The translations under genes were made by a program, and so were the position numbers. Shown here piece after piece: positions 33,076-34,005 of a stretch of DNA of 34,005 nt. Position 1 is the first letter of the stretch. Every line of letters begins with the position of its first letter. The notes below the pieces were generated by a model. It saw only the letters and a list, made by a program, of their open reading frames with translations. It had not been told where the DNA came from and made no database searches. Source of the DNA: Bacteroidales bacterium (GTDB lineage: Bacteria > Bacteroidota > Bacteroidia > Bacteroidales > F082); contig JALNZT010000040.1 in NCBI GenBank assembly GCA_023229135.1, forward strand, positions 1 through 34,005. The letters run 5' to 3'.

Positions 33076-33732
33076 CTAATGAGCTACCGCAGCACCAGCC
33101 ATTTCAAGAAGATTATGTATTAATTGACCTGGCGGACCATAAATAAACTTTCTAAGTGATTCATTTATTCTTGCTTTACGCGCTGAAACTATACCCGCAT
33201 CTGCCAGCCCTAATTCATATTTAAATCGTGAATCAAGCATTAAACCCCTGATAATACCTTCTGATTGGCTATAATGAAACCTGCTGGTGTATTCCATTAT
33301 TTTTTTACTACATTCCTGCTGGTAACGAAGTAATTCCTGTTGTAAAGCATTGTATTCCGCATACTGATTTTCTAAAGTCACTATTTGAAGCAAAAGCATC
33401 TGTTGCTCATTACCAACTGCATATTGCACATTACCTTGCATCTCTGATGCTGATGAGAGAAGAGTTGTTTTTGTAGCTTCTATTCTGCCCATTAAACGAA
33501 AAAACTCAAGATATTTCACTTTTGCTACATCATAAAACTGTTCATTAAATTGCTTATAATTCCACCAACTAAAATCCATCATATTATAAGCATTGTATAT
33601 ATTAGCATCCGGATGAGTCAGAAACTTATGACCCGGCCCCACCTGAAAACTTCCTACCTGAGAATAGCTGGTTTCAATTACCACAAAGACTATGGAAATT
33701 GCTACCATTATAGATAAAATGAGTTTTTTCAT
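33076..33732 (-). CDS. Secreted or periplasmic protein of unknown function
   Basis: Not recognised. The 218-residue product has a signal peptide MKKLILSIMVAISIVFVVIE ending about residue 24 (TSYSQ). The mature part has an aromatic N-terminal region (NAYNMMDFSWWNYKQF), then a long helical, coiled-coil-like stretch (about 70-155; LLLQIVTLENQYAEYNALQQ) and a C-terminal segment ending AGAAVAH. Size and layout recall periplasmic parts of transport or conjugation systems, but no motif confirms this. No partner genes are in view beyond the small zinc-finger membrane protein. Confidence 0.7.
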   Translation of the reverse strand: MKKLILSIMVAISIVFVVIETSYSQVGSFQVGPGHKFLTHPDANIYNAYNMMDFSWWNYKQFNEQFYDVAKVKYLEFFRLMGRIEATKTTLLSSASEMQGNVQYAVGNEQQMLLLQIVTLENQYAEYNALQQELLRYQQECSKKIMEYTSRFHYSQSEGIIRGLMLDSRFKYELGLADAGIVSARKARINESLRKFIYGPPGQLIHNLLEMAGAAVAH

Positions 33733-33894
33733 AATACTAAGTTTAAATTTTTAATTAAACCATCTCATAACTTTGTTTATTAAAGTGCTTTATATTTAAA
33801 CCGTTACTCTTAACGGACTAAAATATAAATAGTTGCGAGATATCAAGTTGCAATCTTTTTTGTTTTGCAAAAGCTTCTTACCCGGATTCCCGCA

Positions 33895-34005
33895 TTAACA
33901 TAACGAGGCCACCACATCAGGAGCAAGTACATCCATATCCTTGTAAATCTGCCTTTGCTTTTGCAAGACTTCTCCCACAAACAGGGACTTGCCTGGTTTC
34001 GTAAA
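33895..34005 (-). CDS. Possible C-terminal end of a gene running off the window
   Basis: On the minus strand 36 codons are open to a TAA at 33897-33895: FTKPGKSLFVGEVLQKQRQI, then YKDMDVLAPDVVASLC. The composition looks like real protein, but the stretch is too short to identify and its start is outside the window. Confidence 0.35.
   Translation of the reverse strand, partial: FTKPGKSLFVGEVLQKQRQIYKDMDVLAPDVVASLC

Overview
The window looks like chromosomal DNA of a member of the Bacteroidota. Supporting signs are several promoters of the TAnnTTTG (-7) type, general lack of Shine-Dalgarno sites, GH92 and GH20 lipoprotein glycosidases, a TPR-type two-component kinase, and the protein families around dnaA. 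No genus can be named from the sequence alone.

Left part (1-21.7 kb) is mostly ordinary core genome. It holds the 5' end of an E1 2-oxoacid dehydrogenase gene; a GT9 glycosyltransferase/TsaC pair; a tandem two-component locus (TPR-histidine kinase followed by a receiver-kinase protein); fabG; a VWA-type membrane protein; a polyprenyl-phosphate sugar transferase; a two-gene ABC exporter; slyD; an operon of LMW protein-tyrosine phosphatase, PLP dehydratase and tetrapyrrole-methylase-type methyltransferase; dnaA; an EamA transporter/YigZ pair; and a large GH92 mannosidase.

Middle part (21.8-28.5 kb) is an accessory region. It has two toxin-antitoxin loci (one with a third, XRE-type gene), at least seven copies of a palindromic REP-like repeat in both orientations, a truncated REP-associated tyrosine transposase (RAYT) gene, and a PIN-domain/HNH-nuclease gene pair. 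It ends with an SPFH - ribbon-helix-helix - zinc-ribbon operon. The third gene of that operon is split by a 162-bp palindromic MITE-like insertion. Removing 28141-28302 restores an uninterrupted 69-residue zinc-ribbon protein with no extra bases.

Right part (28.5-34 kb) holds a GH20 hexosaminidase and a glycosylasparaginase that overlap in one operon. With the GH92 enzyme 7 kb away they suggest breakdown of N-linked glycans. Then come a 5'-truncated flippase remnant, a 0.7-kb gene-free stretch with a 128-bp tandem repeat and a separate 30-bp direct-repeat/hairpin element, two small unrecognised minus-strand genes, and a possible C-terminal coding end running off the window.

The two most notable items are the PIN/HNH two-gene cassette, a candidate nucleic-acid-targeting module whose function is not shown by the sequence, and the MITE-split zinc-ribbon gene. 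The REP/RAYT remnant system comes next. No tRNA, rRNA or CRISPR array was seen.
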